Shown here: in pieces, positions 25,993 through 35,378 of the stretch
How positions within the stretch are numbered: the stretch's first letter is position 1
Layout: the number at the start of each line of letters is the position of its first letter
Source of the DNA: Hyphomicrobiales bacterium
GTDB taxonomy: Bacteria; Pseudomonadota; Alphaproteobacteria; Rhizobiales; Rhizobiaceae
NCBI GenBank assembly: GCA_900465685.1
Contig: UEGR01000006.1
Coordinates: 30,544 to 94,543, forward strand
Reading direction: 5' to 3'
DNA: 64,000 nucleotides
Made by a program: the position numbers and the translations under genes
Notes under the pieces: generated by a model
The model's database searches: none
Told to the model about the DNA's origin: nothing
Seen by the model: the letters and a program-made list of their open reading frames with translations, nothing else

Positions 25993-27795
25993 TCAGAGCA
26001 CTTTTGCAAGAAACTCCCGGGTTCGGGGATGCGTTGGCGCATTAAAAAGCTGCTCCGGCCTACCGGTTTCGAGAATACGGCCCTCTTCTATGAACACCAC
26101 CGTGTCCGCCACTTCACGGGCAAAGCCGATCTCATGGGTTACGATGACAAGCGTGGTGCCAGAGCGTGCAAGCTCCTTGATGACATCCAGCACTTCACCA
26201 ACCAATTCCGGGTCGAGCGCAGAGGTTGGCTCGTCGAACAAGATGACTTTTGGATTGAGGGCCAATGTGCGGGCGATGGCGACACGCTGCTGTTGACCGC
26301 CGGAAAGCTGACGCGGATAGGCATTGATTTTTTCGCTGAGACCAACGCGCGCCAGTAGACGTTTTGCAATCACGGTCGCGGCATCCCGGGTCAGGCCACG
26401 GACGATCATCGGTGCTTCGATGATGTTTTCCAGCACGGTCAGATGTGGGAAGAGATTGAAGTTCTGAAACACCATACCGACATCGACGCGCTTTTTCAGA
26501 ATGTCTTTTTCTTTCAACTCGTAGAGGGTGTTGCCGCTCTGGCGATAGCCCAGCAGTTCGTCATCAATCGAGATAAAGCCATCATCCACACGTTCCAGAT
26601 GATTGATGGATCGCAGCAATGTCGATTTGCCCGAACCCGATGGGCCGAGGATTGCGGTCACACTACCGGGCTTGATGTGCAGGCTGACATTATCGAGAAC
26701 GAGGTTGCTACCGAAGCTTTTCGATACACCGTGAATATCCACCGCACCGCGTCGCGTACCTGTGAACCCGCTGACAGCAAGTGTTTCGGTAATCCGTGCA
26801 TCCTGTTCGCTCAGTGCAACATTCTCTGCCTTGCTCGCTACGGGACTTTGTGTTGGAACGAAACGAGCGAAAAGGCGTGTCAAAACAGCTGGCGGCGGAT
26901 TGCGCAGCGCACCGCGAGAGAAATGCCGTTCGATATAATACTGCGCAATCGACAGCACCGTCATGATGATCAGATACCAGACGGTTGCGACCATCAGCAG
27001 GGGAATGACTTCGAGGTTGCGGCGGTAGATGACCTGCACCGTGTAGAAGAGTTCCGGCAGCGCAAGCACGTAGACCATCGACGTGCCTTTGGCGAGACCA
27101 ATGATCTCATTGAAGCCGGTTGGAAGGATCGTACGCATGGCTTGCGGAAGCACGATGCGGAAGGCTTGTCTGCGTCGTGGCAAGCCGAGCGCAGCAGCAG
27201 CTTCGAGCTGTCCCTGATCGACAGACAAAATACCGCCACGGATAATTTCGGATGAGAACGCAGCCTGATTGAGACTCAACCCCAGAAGGGCGGCAGCAAA
27301 CGGACTGAGAATCTGAACGGTGGGGTACTCGGCAAAGGTGATATCCGTATATGGGACACCTAATCTGACCGTTTCATATAGATATCCGAGATTGTTCAAA
27401 ACAAGAAGCAGCACGATCAGCGGGATGGAACGCAGCAGCCAGATATAGGCCCATGAAAGACCGGATAGCAGCGGCGAGCGTGAAACGCGAGCAAGCGCAA
27501 GCGCGGTTCCCAGTGCAAATCCAAGCACTGTTGCAAGTGCTGTCAGCCACAGCGTTCGCATCAAACCGACAAGGACGGGCTCTGACAAGAACCATTCTGC
27601 AAAGACCGGCCAGCCCCATTTGGGGTTGGTCAGAACCGATTGCAGCACGGCGATAATCAGGCCTGCGGCCAAGATCGTACCAGCGACGCGGGCCGGATAA
27701 CGTGCCGGAACGATGCGATAATGTTTGAAATCGCCGGGACTGACGCGAGAGCCTGTTTCTCTGTCCGTACCCGCAAACTCTGTAGCGATAGCCAT
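25993..27795 (-). CDS. Fused permease-ATPase of a polar amino-acid-type ABC importer
   Basis: A 600-residue fusion. Residues about 35-290 are a polar amino-acid permease domain (membrane spans, then the EAA loop 'EAAAALGLPRRRQAFRIVLPQ' at 198-218). Residues about 350-600 are a GlnQ-type ATPase with Walker A GPSGSGKST at 384-392, signature LSGGQQQR, Walker B VILFDEP and the H-loop 'IVTHE'. In most systems these are separate chains. The ATG at 27795 is chosen; a GTG three codons upstream is also possible. Three binding-protein genes follow, so one homodimeric core probably serves three receptors. Neighbouring genes suggest uptake of S-substituted cysteines or related amino acids. Confidence 0.92.
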   Translation of the reverse strand: MAIATEFAGTDRETGSRVSPGDFKHYRIVPARYPARVAGTILAAGLIIAVLQSVLTNPKWGWPVFAEWFLSEPVLVGLMRTLWLTALATVLGFALGTALALARVSRSPLLSGLSWAYIWLLRSIPLIVLLLVLNNLGYLYETVRLGVPYTDITFAEYPTVQILSPFAAALLGLSLNQAAFSSEIIRGGILSVDQGQLEAAAALGLPRRRQAFRIVLPQAMRTILPTGFNEIIGLAKGTSMVYVLALPELFYTVQVIYRRNLEVIPLLMVATVWYLIIMTVLSIAQYYIERHFSRGALRNPPPAVLTRLFARFVPTQSPVASKAENVALSEQDARITETLAVSGFTGTRRGAVDIHGVSKSFGSNLVLDNVSLHIKPGSVTAILGPSGSGKSTLLRSINHLERVDDGFISIDDELLGYRQSGNTLYELKEKDILKKRVDVGMVFQNFNLFPHLTVLENIIEAPMIVRGLTRDAATVIAKRLLARVGLSEKINAYPRQLSGGQQQRVAIARTLALNPKVILFDEPTSALDPELVGEVLDVIKELARSGTTLVIVTHEIGFAREVADTVVFIEEGRILETGRPEQLFNAPTHPRTREFLAKVL

Positions 27796-27975
27796 GATCA
27801 ACACTGCTCCGAATATTCATTCAACTTATGACTCACTGCAGACGTGTCTGTCATGGAAGTCGTTTGAAATTATTTTCGGAGATGAAGCATCGCGTTTCAA
27901 AACAAATAAGTCTATTTAAACAGGCGACAGCGGATGTTTTTTCCATAACACCCACCATGACACCCAATCATTTAC

Positions 27976-28518
27976 TTATCCAAACGCAGCCTGCTTCGCA
28001 GCCGGATCAGAAAGATTAAAATCAACTATTTCGATATTTTCAATATTTTTCTCGAAAGGCAACGTCCCGTAAATTTCGGGATCGGCTGAGACATCAAAAA
28101 GCGCCGTATATCCATTTCTCAAATAGAGTTCTCTGGCTTCTGGCTGTCGGAAACCAGTGGTCAGATAGACACGGCTGTAACCCTGACGGTGCGCCTGCGC
28201 TTCCAGTTCATCGAGCACTTTTTTGGCGAGCCCCTGCCGACGCAAATCACTATGTGTCCAGATACGCTTGAACTCGGCGGTCACATCATCGTAGCGCATG
28301 AATGCACCACCAGCGATTGTCTGGCCATCACGAAGCAGCAGCAGGAAATTGCCGTGCGGCGGCGCAAAAGCTTCCGGTGGATATCTGTTCATTTCGGCTG
28401 CTGCGCCCTCTTCATTGAAATAGGTGCCGTAGCGCGTGTCATACTCGATTGTCAGCGCCTCGATCAGCGGCACCGCACGAATATCGGTCGTTGAAGTGTA
28501 GAGAAATTCATCCGCCAT
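27976..28518 (-). CDS. GNAT-family N-acetyltransferase (paralogue of 18273)
   Basis: A 180-residue GNAT protein with the acetyl-CoA loop 'LRRQGLA', the strand 'EFKRIWTHSD' and the C-terminal segment 'TGFRQPEARELYLRNGYTALFD', nearly the same architecture as the protein at 18273. It is flanked by an M20 amidohydrolase and the permease-ATPase, all on the minus strand. An acetyltransferase, deacetylase, LLM enzymes and an amino-acid importer together match the Bacillus SnaA pathway for S-(2-succino)cysteine and similar thioethers, so an N-acetylating role on an S-substituted amino acid is inferred. The ATG at 28518 has only a weak ribosome site. Confidence 0.88.
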   Translation of the reverse strand: MADEFLYTSTTDIRAVPLIEALTIEYDTRYGTYFNEEGAAAEMNRYPPEAFAPPHGNFLLLLRDGQTIAGGAFMRYDDVTAEFKRIWTHSDLRRQGLAKKVLDELEAQAHRQGYSRVYLTTGFRQPEARELYLRNGYTALFDVSADPEIYGTLPFEKNIENIEIVDFNLSDPAAKQAAFG

Positions 28519-28552
28519 GATGGGCCATCCATGTTGAAGAAATCGTGCAATC

Positions 28553-29743
28553 TCAGATCAGTGAGGCTTCGGTCAGCCGAACCCAAAACAGCGCGGCTGG
28601 AAGCATGATTTCATCGTTGAAATTGTAATTGGAGCTATGAAGACCAGCACTGTCGCCATTGCCGACGAAGAAATACGTTCCCGGCTTCTGTTCGAGCATG
28701 AAGGCAAAATCCTCGCTCGCTGTGCGCGGTCTGAAATCTTCTACGACAGTGTCGTTGGGGAACGTACGGAGCGCGACCTGTCGCGCAAATTCCGTCTCGG
28801 CTTTTGCGTTGATCAGGGCAGGAAAACCCCACTGATAATTGACATCGGCAACAGCACCATAGCTTTCGGCCTGTGAACGCGCGACAGCTTCAATCCGCCG
28901 CCGCAACTCTTCACGCACAGTTTGCGAGAACGAGCGAATGGTAATGCCAAGGTCGACATGAGCCGGAATGACATTCAACGCATCGCCGCCATGAATGGAG
29001 GCCACCGTCACAACCCCCATGTCGAGCGGGTCGAGATTGCGCGCGACCACGGTTTGCAGGGCCAGAACAATCGACGAAGCAACCACAACCGGATCGACCG
29101 ATTTGTGTGGTTCTGCACCATGACCACCACGTCCGTTCACGCGAATTCTTGCTCGGTCCACCGATGCCATTGCGGGGCCTGTGACAAAGCCGAATTTCCC
29201 TGCGGGCACACCCGGCCAGTTGTGCAGCCCATAGACGGCATCGCACGGAAAGCGCTCAAAGAGGCCGTCATCGATCATGCGTCGGGCACCTGCCCCGATC
29301 TCCTCAGCGGGCTGGAAAATAAGATGCACCGTGCCGGAAAAGCGACCGGACTGGGCAAGATAGCGTGCCGCTGCCAGCAAAACGGTCATATGTCCGTCAT
29401 GGCCACATGCGTGCATCACACCGGAATTGCTGCTTGCGTAATCAAGGCCAGTCGCCTCGACGATCGGTAGGGCGTCCATATCCGCCCTGATGCCAATGGT
29501 CTTGTTCGAGTTGCCACGTTTCAATGTGCCAACCACACCAGAACCACCAACGCCAGTTGTAACGTCATAGCCCCACTGGTTGAGATAATCTGCCACCAGA
29601 GCAGACGTCCGGGTTTCCTTGAACGCCAGTTCCGGATGAGTATGAATGTCGCGACGCAAAGCGATAAACTCGTCGATAAACGAGGCAAGACCTGCCTCGA
29701 TTTCCAGTTTCCGGTTTACGTCTGGCGACCGTTGAATATTCAT
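28553..29743 (-). CDS. M20-family amidohydrolase (N-acyl amino acid deacylase type)
   Basis: A 396-residue zinc peptidase-family enzyme of the HipO/AmaA type. Metal-site motifs are visible: 'HACGHDGH' at about residues 110-117 and 'FQPAEE' at about 142-147, then the dimerisation domain (about 190-300) and a C-terminal '[10 protein letters not shown]' catalytic segment. Relatives remove acyl groups from N-acyl amino acids. The ATG overlaps the end of the upstream LLM gene (ATGA at 29740-29743), so it is coupled to an oxygenase. In the inferred pathway it would release the amino acid after oxidation of the acetylated thioether, as SndA does in Bacillus. Confidence 0.92.
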   Translation of the reverse strand: MNIQRSPDVNRKLEIEAGLASFIDEFIALRRDIHTHPELAFKETRTSALVADYLNQWGYDVTTGVGGSGVVGTLKRGNSNKTIGIRADMDALPIVEATGLDYASSNSGVMHACGHDGHMTVLLAAARYLAQSGRFSGTVHLIFQPAEEIGAGARRMIDDGLFERFPCDAVYGLHNWPGVPAGKFGFVTGPAMASVDRARIRVNGRGGHGAEPHKSVDPVVVASSIVLALQTVVARNLDPLDMGVVTVASIHGGDALNVIPAHVDLGITIRSFSQTVREELRRRIEAVARSQAESYGAVADVNYQWGFPALINAKAETEFARQVALRTFPNDTVVEDFRPRTASEDFAFMLEQKPGTYFFVGNGDSAGLHSSNYNFNDEIMLPAALFWVRLTEASLI

Positions 29744-31095
29744 GCCGCACCCTTTCGGTGACTTCCGACATCATTGCTTTCAACGGGCTTCGCATAGCGG
29801 CTCTGCGGATACTCCAACCCAAGATTTGCGCGCAGCGTATCGTGTTTCAGGCTGCCTTCGTGATATCCGCGCTCTTCCAGAATTGGCAGAACATGGGCAA
29901 TGAAATCATCCAGTCCCTCGGCAATCACCGGGAAACCAAGGATGAAACCGTCAGCGGCCTTCTGCTCTTTCCAAAGAATGATTTCGTCTGCAATTTTCTC
30001 TGCCGTACCAATGAAGGACGTGCGTGGTGTGGCCACATTCAGCGCCACTTCGCGCAGACTGAGCTTGTTTGCAGCCGCGTCCCGCTTGATGCGATCGGTT
30101 GTCGAACGGAAGCTGTTCTTGCCGACGTCACCAAGATCAGGGAAAGGCGCATCGAGATCATAGGCGGTGAAATCATGGTGATCGAAGAAACGACCGAGAT
30201 AGGATAGCGCTTCGTGGATGCTTACGAGATTGCGGATCGCCTGATATTTCTCTTCAGCTTCAACTTCGGTTCGTCCAACAATGGGGCCGATGCCCGGATA
30301 AATGCCGACATCGTCCTGCGAACGCCCATGGGCAACCGCACTTGCTTTGATCTGCGCATAAAATGTCTGGCTGTCCTTGATGGTACCCGCATTGGTGAAG
30401 ACGGCGTCCGCGTGTTTGCCCGCAAGTCCGACACCCGCTTCGGAAGCACCGGCCTGAAAGATAACAGGCTGGCCCTGAGGCGATCGCTGAATATTGAGCG
30501 GTCCTTCAACCGAGAAGAAGCGCCCCTTGTGGTCGAGCCGATGAAAACCTTCCGGCTTGTAAAACTGTCCGCTCTCACGATCACGAACGAAGGCGTCTTC
30601 ATCCCATGAATCCCAGAGGCCCTTGGTCACTTCAAGATATTCATCGGCAATTTCATAACGCAGAGCGTGCTCGGGATGTGGCTTGCCATAGTTACGGCCT
30701 GACCCTTCGAGCGGCGATGTCACCACATTCCAGCCCGCACGCCCGCCTGAGATGAGATCAAGCGATGCGAACTGTCGTGCGACCGTAAACGGATCGCTAT
30801 AGGACGTAGAAACTGTGCCCGCGAGACCAATGCGCTTCGTGTTTGCCGCGAGCGCCGAAAGGATGGTCAAAGGCTCAAAGCGATTTAGAAAATGCGGAAT
30901 GGAAATCTCGTTGATATAGAGCCCGTCTGCGATGAAAGCGAAGCTGATGCCAGCCTCTTCGGACTTACGCGCCGTATCAATGAAAAATTGCAGGTTCACG
31001 CTGGCATCTGCCGGCCCGGATGGGTGTTTCCAGGCATTCATATGTCCTCCTGCACCCTGCAGCATCACACCGAATCTAATCTGCTTGGAACTCAT
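29740..31095 (-). CDS. LLM-class monooxygenase, NtaA/SnaA/DszA family (CmoJ-like context)
   Basis: A 451-residue enzyme with the motifs '[12 protein letters not shown]' near residue 15, '[17 protein letters not shown]' near 122 and '[22 protein letters not shown]' after it. The ATG at 31095 follows an AGGGAG site. It lies between an MsnO8-type LLM gene upstream and the M20 deacylase with which it overlaps. Bacillus CmoJ (YtnJ) is of this family, sits in the same kind of operon and is implicated in breaking the C-S bond of N-acetyl-S-(2-succino)cysteine. Function here is by analogy of context; reduced flavin must come from a reductase encoded elsewhere. Confidence 0.9.
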   Translation of the reverse strand: MSSKQIRFGVMLQGAGGHMNAWKHPSGPADASVNLQFFIDTARKSEEAGISFAFIADGLYINEISIPHFLNRFEPLTILSALAANTKRIGLAGTVSTSYSDPFTVARQFASLDLISGGRAGWNVVTSPLEGSGRNYGKPHPEHALRYEIADEYLEVTKGLWDSWDEDAFVRDRESGQFYKPEGFHRLDHKGRFFSVEGPLNIQRSPQGQPVIFQAGASEAGVGLAGKHADAVFTNAGTIKDSQTFYAQIKASAVAHGRSQDDVGIYPGIGPIVGRTEVEAEEKYQAIRNLVSIHEALSYLGRFFDHHDFTAYDLDAPFPDLGDVGKNSFRSTTDRIKRDAAANKLSLREVALNVATPRTSFIGTAEKIADEIILWKEQKAADGFILGFPVIAEGLDDFIAHVLPILEERGYHEGSLKHDTLRANLGLEYPQSRYAKPVESNDVGSHRKGAA

Positions 31096-31127
31096 TCGAG
31101 GTACTCCCTATAGCCATTGGCTTTGGA

Positions 31128-32129
31128 TCAGGCGGCAATAGCCAGACGTTCGCCTGCGAGGCTTTCGATGGCAGCTAATCGTTGCTCATGTGAAACGGCG
31201 GGGAACTCGAGCACAAACTCAGCCATCCCATATTGCTCGTGCAGCTCGTCGAGCTTCTGCTTCACCTGCTTTGCCGAGCCTGCGAGCACATTTGGATGCT
31301 TTTCTTCAACCCGATAATCAGTCTCTCCAGCCTGCCGCGCAAACTCGGCCGCTGCTTCCCGCGTACCAACCGAAACTGACTGTCCGGAGGCGAGATGAAC
31401 CTTGAAGATTTTAATTTTCGAGACCACGGCATCAACCACATCTTGACTCTCGGCAACCACTGCACCAAGCGCCAGCACCGGGACTTTTCCAGTCACATTG
31501 CGATAGGCATCGAACGTCTTCTGCAGATTGGCAGTATCGCCGTTTAAATGACCGGCATAGACAAAATCCCAGCCGGAGTGCGCGGCAAGCAAAGCGCTCT
31601 CTGGGCTTGCGCCAAGCAAAAATTTTTCCGCAGGCACCTGTGGTTTAGGTGTTGCGGCCAACCCTTCAAAAGGACCCGATGCGATCTTGTCACCACCAAG
31701 AAATGCGCTGAGCTGTTCAAGCTTGCTGTTGAAATCGAGCCGCTTTTCGCCGCTCGTTTCCTGCTGTAACGCCTTGGTTGATAATGGAAGTCCGCCCGGC
31801 GCCTTGCCGACGCCGAGATCAACACGCCCGCGCCCAAGGACCGCCAGAAGGTTGAAGTTTTCGGCGACTTTATAAGGGCTGTAATGCTGGAGCATAACGC
31901 CACCAGAACCAATTCTGATCCGCTTTGTCGATGCCAGAAGATAAGAAACAAGCACTTCGGGCGAAGGCCCGGCCAGCTCCTCCGCATGATGATGCTCCGC
32001 AACCCAGAACCGCTTGTAGCCCGCTTGTTCGGCCGCCTGAGCATAAGATACGGAGTTCGCAAGGGCAGCTTCCGCATTACCCGCTTGCGCTACCGGGCTC
32101 TTGTCGAGAAGGCTTAACTGATAAGGCAT
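31128..32129 (-). CDS. LLM-class oxidoreductase, MsnO8/YtmO type
   Basis: A 333-residue luciferase-like protein of the short MsnO8/YtmO group. It begins MPYQLSLLDKSPV, followed by 'GYKRFWVAEHHHAEELAG', 'SPYKVAENFNLL' and 'GRGRVDLGVGKAPGG'. In-frame starts at 32147 (GTG) and 32135 (ATG) exist; the ATG at 32129 is chosen because an AGTGG site lies about 8 bp upstream and it gives the usual N-terminus. It leads a minus-strand run of LLM, LLM, M20, GNAT, transporter. The relative in the Bacillus ytmI operon is YtmO (CmoO). A broken copy of this type lies at 19116. Confidence 0.87.
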   Translation of the reverse strand: MPYQLSLLDKSPVAQAGNAEAALANSVSYAQAAEQAGYKRFWVAEHHHAEELAGPSPEVLVSYLLASTKRIRIGSGGVMLQHYSPYKVAENFNLLAVLGRGRVDLGVGKAPGGLPLSTKALQQETSGEKRLDFNSKLEQLSAFLGGDKIASGPFEGLAATPKPQVPAEKFLLGASPESALLAAHSGWDFVYAGHLNGDTANLQKTFDAYRNVTGKVPVLALGAVVAESQDVVDAVVSKIKIFKVHLASGQSVSVGTREAAAEFARQAGETDYRVEEKHPNVLAGSAKQVKQKLDELHEQYGMAEFVLEFPAVSHEQRLAAIESLAGERLAIAA

Positions 32130-32934
32130 CGGCATATCCACTTTCACTGAACGACGTATTTTGGTGCGACGCGCGCATTCAGACGTCAGTGATAAGTAGT
32201 TTCTCGGCTTCCGCAGAAAATCTCAAAGTTGATGCGACTTAAATCCGTTGCATTGAGGCAAATTTATTCTGCAGAGCTGACATATGTTGAAATGGCCGAC
32301 TTCATCAGTCAGCTGGCCCTGACTGACAACATAGTCCGTTATGGACACCACCGCTGCGCAAGAAGTCCGTCTCATTGTACGACGTCACCGGAAATAATAG
32401 ATATTTCCATGGTAGGTATGTGTCGTTTTCTCTTATTGCCTATTACAATAGAACATTCTCAATGCGTTGTGAAAAATCGTATATCATCAGCTGTTTTGGC
32501 ATCCAGTCAGGAACATAAACTTGTGAGACAAGCCAAATACGTATCAGTGCTGAAGGCAAGCCATGGGTTGCACTGCAGTATTCGCATACCGCGGATCTGG
32601 TTGTTGGCACGCTCTCCCCCGCGTCCTCCATTTCAGCAATATTTAGTGCAACTGGTGAACTTCTCACTCCAGAGCCGCCAGTCCATGCAATCCCGCTTCG
32701 GCATCGAAGGCTACTCAGCACAGAACTGTGACGAAACTGGCCGCTCCGGTAACTGCATTCCAATTCGGCAAGGTAGCTGCACCAACTCCCGACCAGATCG
32801 CCAGCGACTAGTCAAAGGCGAAGGCACATCCTGGTAACATACTCCAGATAATCTTTGGTTGATCTGCAATTACATCAGAATGATAAGCGGGAATGCCGAG
32901 CTTCGATGGACCGGAAATTAAGTTTGGTTGTCTT
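32130..32934. other. 800-bp gene-free stretch upstream of the 32129 operon
   Basis: No gene is supported. Open frames of 100-200 codons exist on both strands, but none shows a recognisable domain, ribosome site or consistent composition. The minus-strand promoter for the LLM/M20/GNAT operon should lie in the first 150 bp. The remainder is likely eroded DNA; a plus-strand stretch near 32731-32809 and a minus-strand one near 32580-32700 look faintly protein-like but could not be assigned. Confidence 0.45.
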
Positions 32935-34053
32935 CTATATTCTCAACCCAGCGGCTTTCACACGTGGCAAGATATGTTGACCGAAGAAGGCCAAGTCAGA
33001 CTCGAAATCAACAAAAGTCAAGAGAACGCCGTCGCCCCCTGCTTTGGACAAGCGAATAAGTTGTCCTGTGATTTCATCCGGGGTTCCGATGAGTTGGATA
33101 TTGCCTCCGCCGATCCGGCGAAAACGGTCGTGCCCCGCGTGTGCTTGACTATCCGAGGCGGCAGCTTCTGTATAGAAGTTATCAATCGCAGCATTATCGG
33201 CAAGATCAACGACATGTTGGTAGGCGCGCGCTGTTTCGTCTCGCGTTTCGCGCGAAAAAATCAGCGGATTCGTATAAATTTTAACCTCCCGCCCATGGTT
33301 TGCGGCCGCTTGGCGAACCTTTGCAATGTGCCCCGGAAGTGCACCGGCGGCACCGTCAATGTCGGCTCCAACGGGACTGGTGACGAAGACTATGTCGGCA
33401 AAGCGACCGGCATAGTCCATTCCAGCCGGAGACCCCGTCGCCGTGACAATCAGCGGTCCCTCATTCTGCGAATGTGGAGAGACATAGGCCTGATTCAACT
33501 TCCAGTAACGGCCTTCGAAATCCAAATTATCGTCATTTTTCCAAAGTTTGAGAAGGATTTCAGTATACTCACTTGCCATTGCGAAGCGTTCGTCGTGTGC
33601 AATTCTTTCACCTCCGAACATACGTGCTTCAAAGGCCTGATTCCCGGTGACGATATTGACACCCCAGCGCCCGCACGAGATATGATCGATCGTCGCTCCG
33701 GTACGTGCGAGACTGAGCGGATGCAAAGGCCCATAAAGGATATGTGCTGTCGAGATCAACCTGATCCGCTCTGTAATCGCGGCAAGGGCGGTGACTGTTG
33801 CGGTCGCGTCTAGGCAGACATCACGATAGCGGATCTCACCGCCAATGCCGCCCTTGCGGTGCCAGTGCATCGGTGCCAGCGCCATTTCGAAACCCAAGCT
33901 TTCAGGCGCTCGGGTGAGACCGGAAAGATACCGAAAATCCCAGGAAGTCGATCTGGTGACCTTCGACATCGTCCATCCGCCGGTCATTACCGGCAGAAAA
34001 AGCCCTAGTTGGAGTGGCTGGCAATTTTCGGTAATGAAACGATGGCTGCTCAT
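32935..34053 (-). CDS. LLM-class monooxygenase, RutA/SfnG-like
   Basis: A 372-residue enzyme of the LLM subgroup containing RutA (pyrimidine oxygenase), SfnG (dimethylsulfone monooxygenase) and SsuD. Markers are 'LGLFLPVMTGGWTMSK' at the N-terminus, 'TIDHISCGRWGVNIVTG' near residue 125 and the RutA-like end 'GVLLTFVDFESDLAFFGQHILP'. It overlaps the upstream NtaA-like gene by 4 bp (ATGA) and closes a seven-gene operon that starts with a polar amino-acid-type importer at 39534. Sulfone or heterocycle oxidation are both possible; the position next to a DszC/SfnB-like enzyme favours a sulfur substrate. Confidence 0.86.
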   Translation of the reverse strand: MSSHRFITENCQPLQLGLFLPVMTGGWTMSKVTRSTSWDFRYLSGLTRAPESLGFEMALAPMHWHRKGGIGGEIRYRDVCLDATATVTALAAITERIRLISTAHILYGPLHPLSLARTGATIDHISCGRWGVNIVTGNQAFEARMFGGERIAHDERFAMASEYTEILLKLWKNDDNLDFEGRYWKLNQAYVSPHSQNEGPLIVTATGSPAGMDYAGRFADIVFVTSPVGADIDGAAGALPGHIAKVRQAAANHGREVKIYTNPLIFSRETRDETARAYQHVVDLADNAAIDNFYTEAAASDSQAHAGHDRFRRIGGGNIQLIGTPDEITGQLIRLSKAGGDGVLLTFVDFESDLAFFGQHILPRVKAAGLRI

Positions 34054-35378
34054 TCCACCGCATCCCGGTAATATCCGGGAACATCAAGACCAAAATGCGA
34101 GCGCAATGTCGTGCCTTCATAACTGTGGCGGAAAATGTCCCGTTGCCGCAGGAGCGGAACGACTTCGTCCACAAACTCTCCCAAGCCCGTCGGAAGGATG
34201 CTCGGCATCAGGTTAAAGCCATCGGCGACGCCGGCTTCGAACCAATTTTGAATATCATCAGCGAATTGTTCGGGTGTCCCAACAAAGACGCGATGCCCCG
34301 CCCCGCCGGCGAGGCGGCGGTTGAGCTCGCGTACCGTCAGCTTTTCCCGGCGCGCCAGCCCGACCGTAGCATGAAAAAATGACTGGCTCGCCCCGGTCGG
34401 TGGCGGCTGAAGATCGTCTGGCAGTTGTTTGTCCGGATCCAAACGCTCAACATCAACCTGAAGGATCGAAGCCAAGCGCGGCATGCTGTAATCCTCCGGG
34501 ATGAGGTCAAGCAAATCGCTTTGTCGACGTCTGGCCTCCTCTTCCGTTCCACCCAGGACATAGGCCAGACCCGGCAGGATTACGATCCGGTCGCCATCAC
34601 GACCCAATTCGCGGGCCCGGCCTCGAAGCCCGCTTGCATAGGCGTGCGCTTCCTCAAATGTTTGCGCGACCGTGAAAACGGCCTCCGCGACACTAGCCGC
34701 GAAGCTCAGACCGATGTCCGAGGCACCTGCCTGAACGCGAACGGGTTGCCCCTGTGGAGAGCGCGGCAGAACCAATGGACCGGCCGACGAATAGTATTTT
34801 CCGCTGTGCTTGACCTCATGGACCTTCGCCGTATCGACCAGACGACCGCTGCTACCGTCGGCGAGAATGGCGTCATCGTCCCAACTGTCCCATAGCTTGC
34901 GCACCACGTCGGTGAATTCTGCAGCACGCGCATAACGTTCGGCATGCGGATCCGGCTGCTCCAACCCGAAATTCCTGGCCGAAGCTGTGTCGGCTGTCGT
35001 GACGATATTCCAGCCAACACGACCGCCGCTGATATGGTCGAGACTGAGAAAGCGCCGTGCAATGTTGTAGGGTTCGTTATATGAGGTCGAAGCCGTTGCG
35101 ATCAAACCGAGATGAGTTGTGCAGGCAGCAATTGCAGCCAACACCACAGTCGGCTCCAGTGGCACATTGGGCCTATATTCGGCCTTGTCGGCAACCGCCA
35201 GAACATCTGCAAGAAAGATGGCGTCAAATGTCCCACGCTCTGCGATCCTGGCAATTTCGATATAATGCTGAATATCCTTGAATGCGAGCGGGTCGCTGTC
35301 CGAATGTCGCCAAGCAGAAGCGTAGAAGCCAGCTCCAAGAGCATTGACGTTGAGGTGAAGTTGACGTTCGGAGGTCAT
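34050..35378 (-). CDS. LLM-class monooxygenase, NtaA/SnaA/DszA family
   Basis: A 442-residue enzyme with 'GFYASAWRHSDSD' near residue 17, 'LDHISGGRVGWNIVTTAD' near 120 and 'HAERYARAAEFTDVVRKLWDSWDDD'. Both ends overlap neighbouring genes by 4 bp (ATGA with the DszC-like gene at 35375 and with the RutA/SfnG-like gene at 34050), so three oxygenases are translated together. The set resembles a sequential route in which a DszC-like enzyme oxidises sulfur and LLM enzymes break the C-S bond; substrate unknown. Confidence 0.9.
   Translation of the reverse strand: MTSERQLHLNVNALGAGFYASAWRHSDSDPLAFKDIQHYIEIARIAERGTFDAIFLADVLAVADKAEYRPNVPLEPTVVLAAIAACTTHLGLIATASTSYNEPYNIARRFLSLDHISGGRVGWNIVTTADTASARNFGLEQPDPHAERYARAAEFTDVVRKLWDSWDDDAILADGSSGRLVDTAKVHEVKHSGKYYSSAGPLVLPRSPQGQPVRVQAGASDIGLSFAASVAEAVFTVAQTFEEAHAYASGLRGRARELGRDGDRIVILPGLAYVLGGTEEEARRRQSDLLDLIPEDYSMPRLASILQVDVERLDPDKQLPDDLQPPPTGASQSFFHATVGLARREKLTVRELNRRLAGGAGHRVFVGTPEQFADDIQNWFEAGVADGFNLMPSILPTGLGEFVDEVVPLLRQRDIFRHSYEGTTLRSHFGLDVPGYYRDAVE

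Noticed and set aside
32443..32763. 106-codon minus-strand open frame
   Set aside because: A short part looks protein-like, but no family could be assigned and no start signal is visible.
32229..32837. 202-codon plus-strand open frame
   Set aside because: It has no recognisable domain, no good ribosome site and a composition with many Cys, Ser and Arg typical of chance frames.
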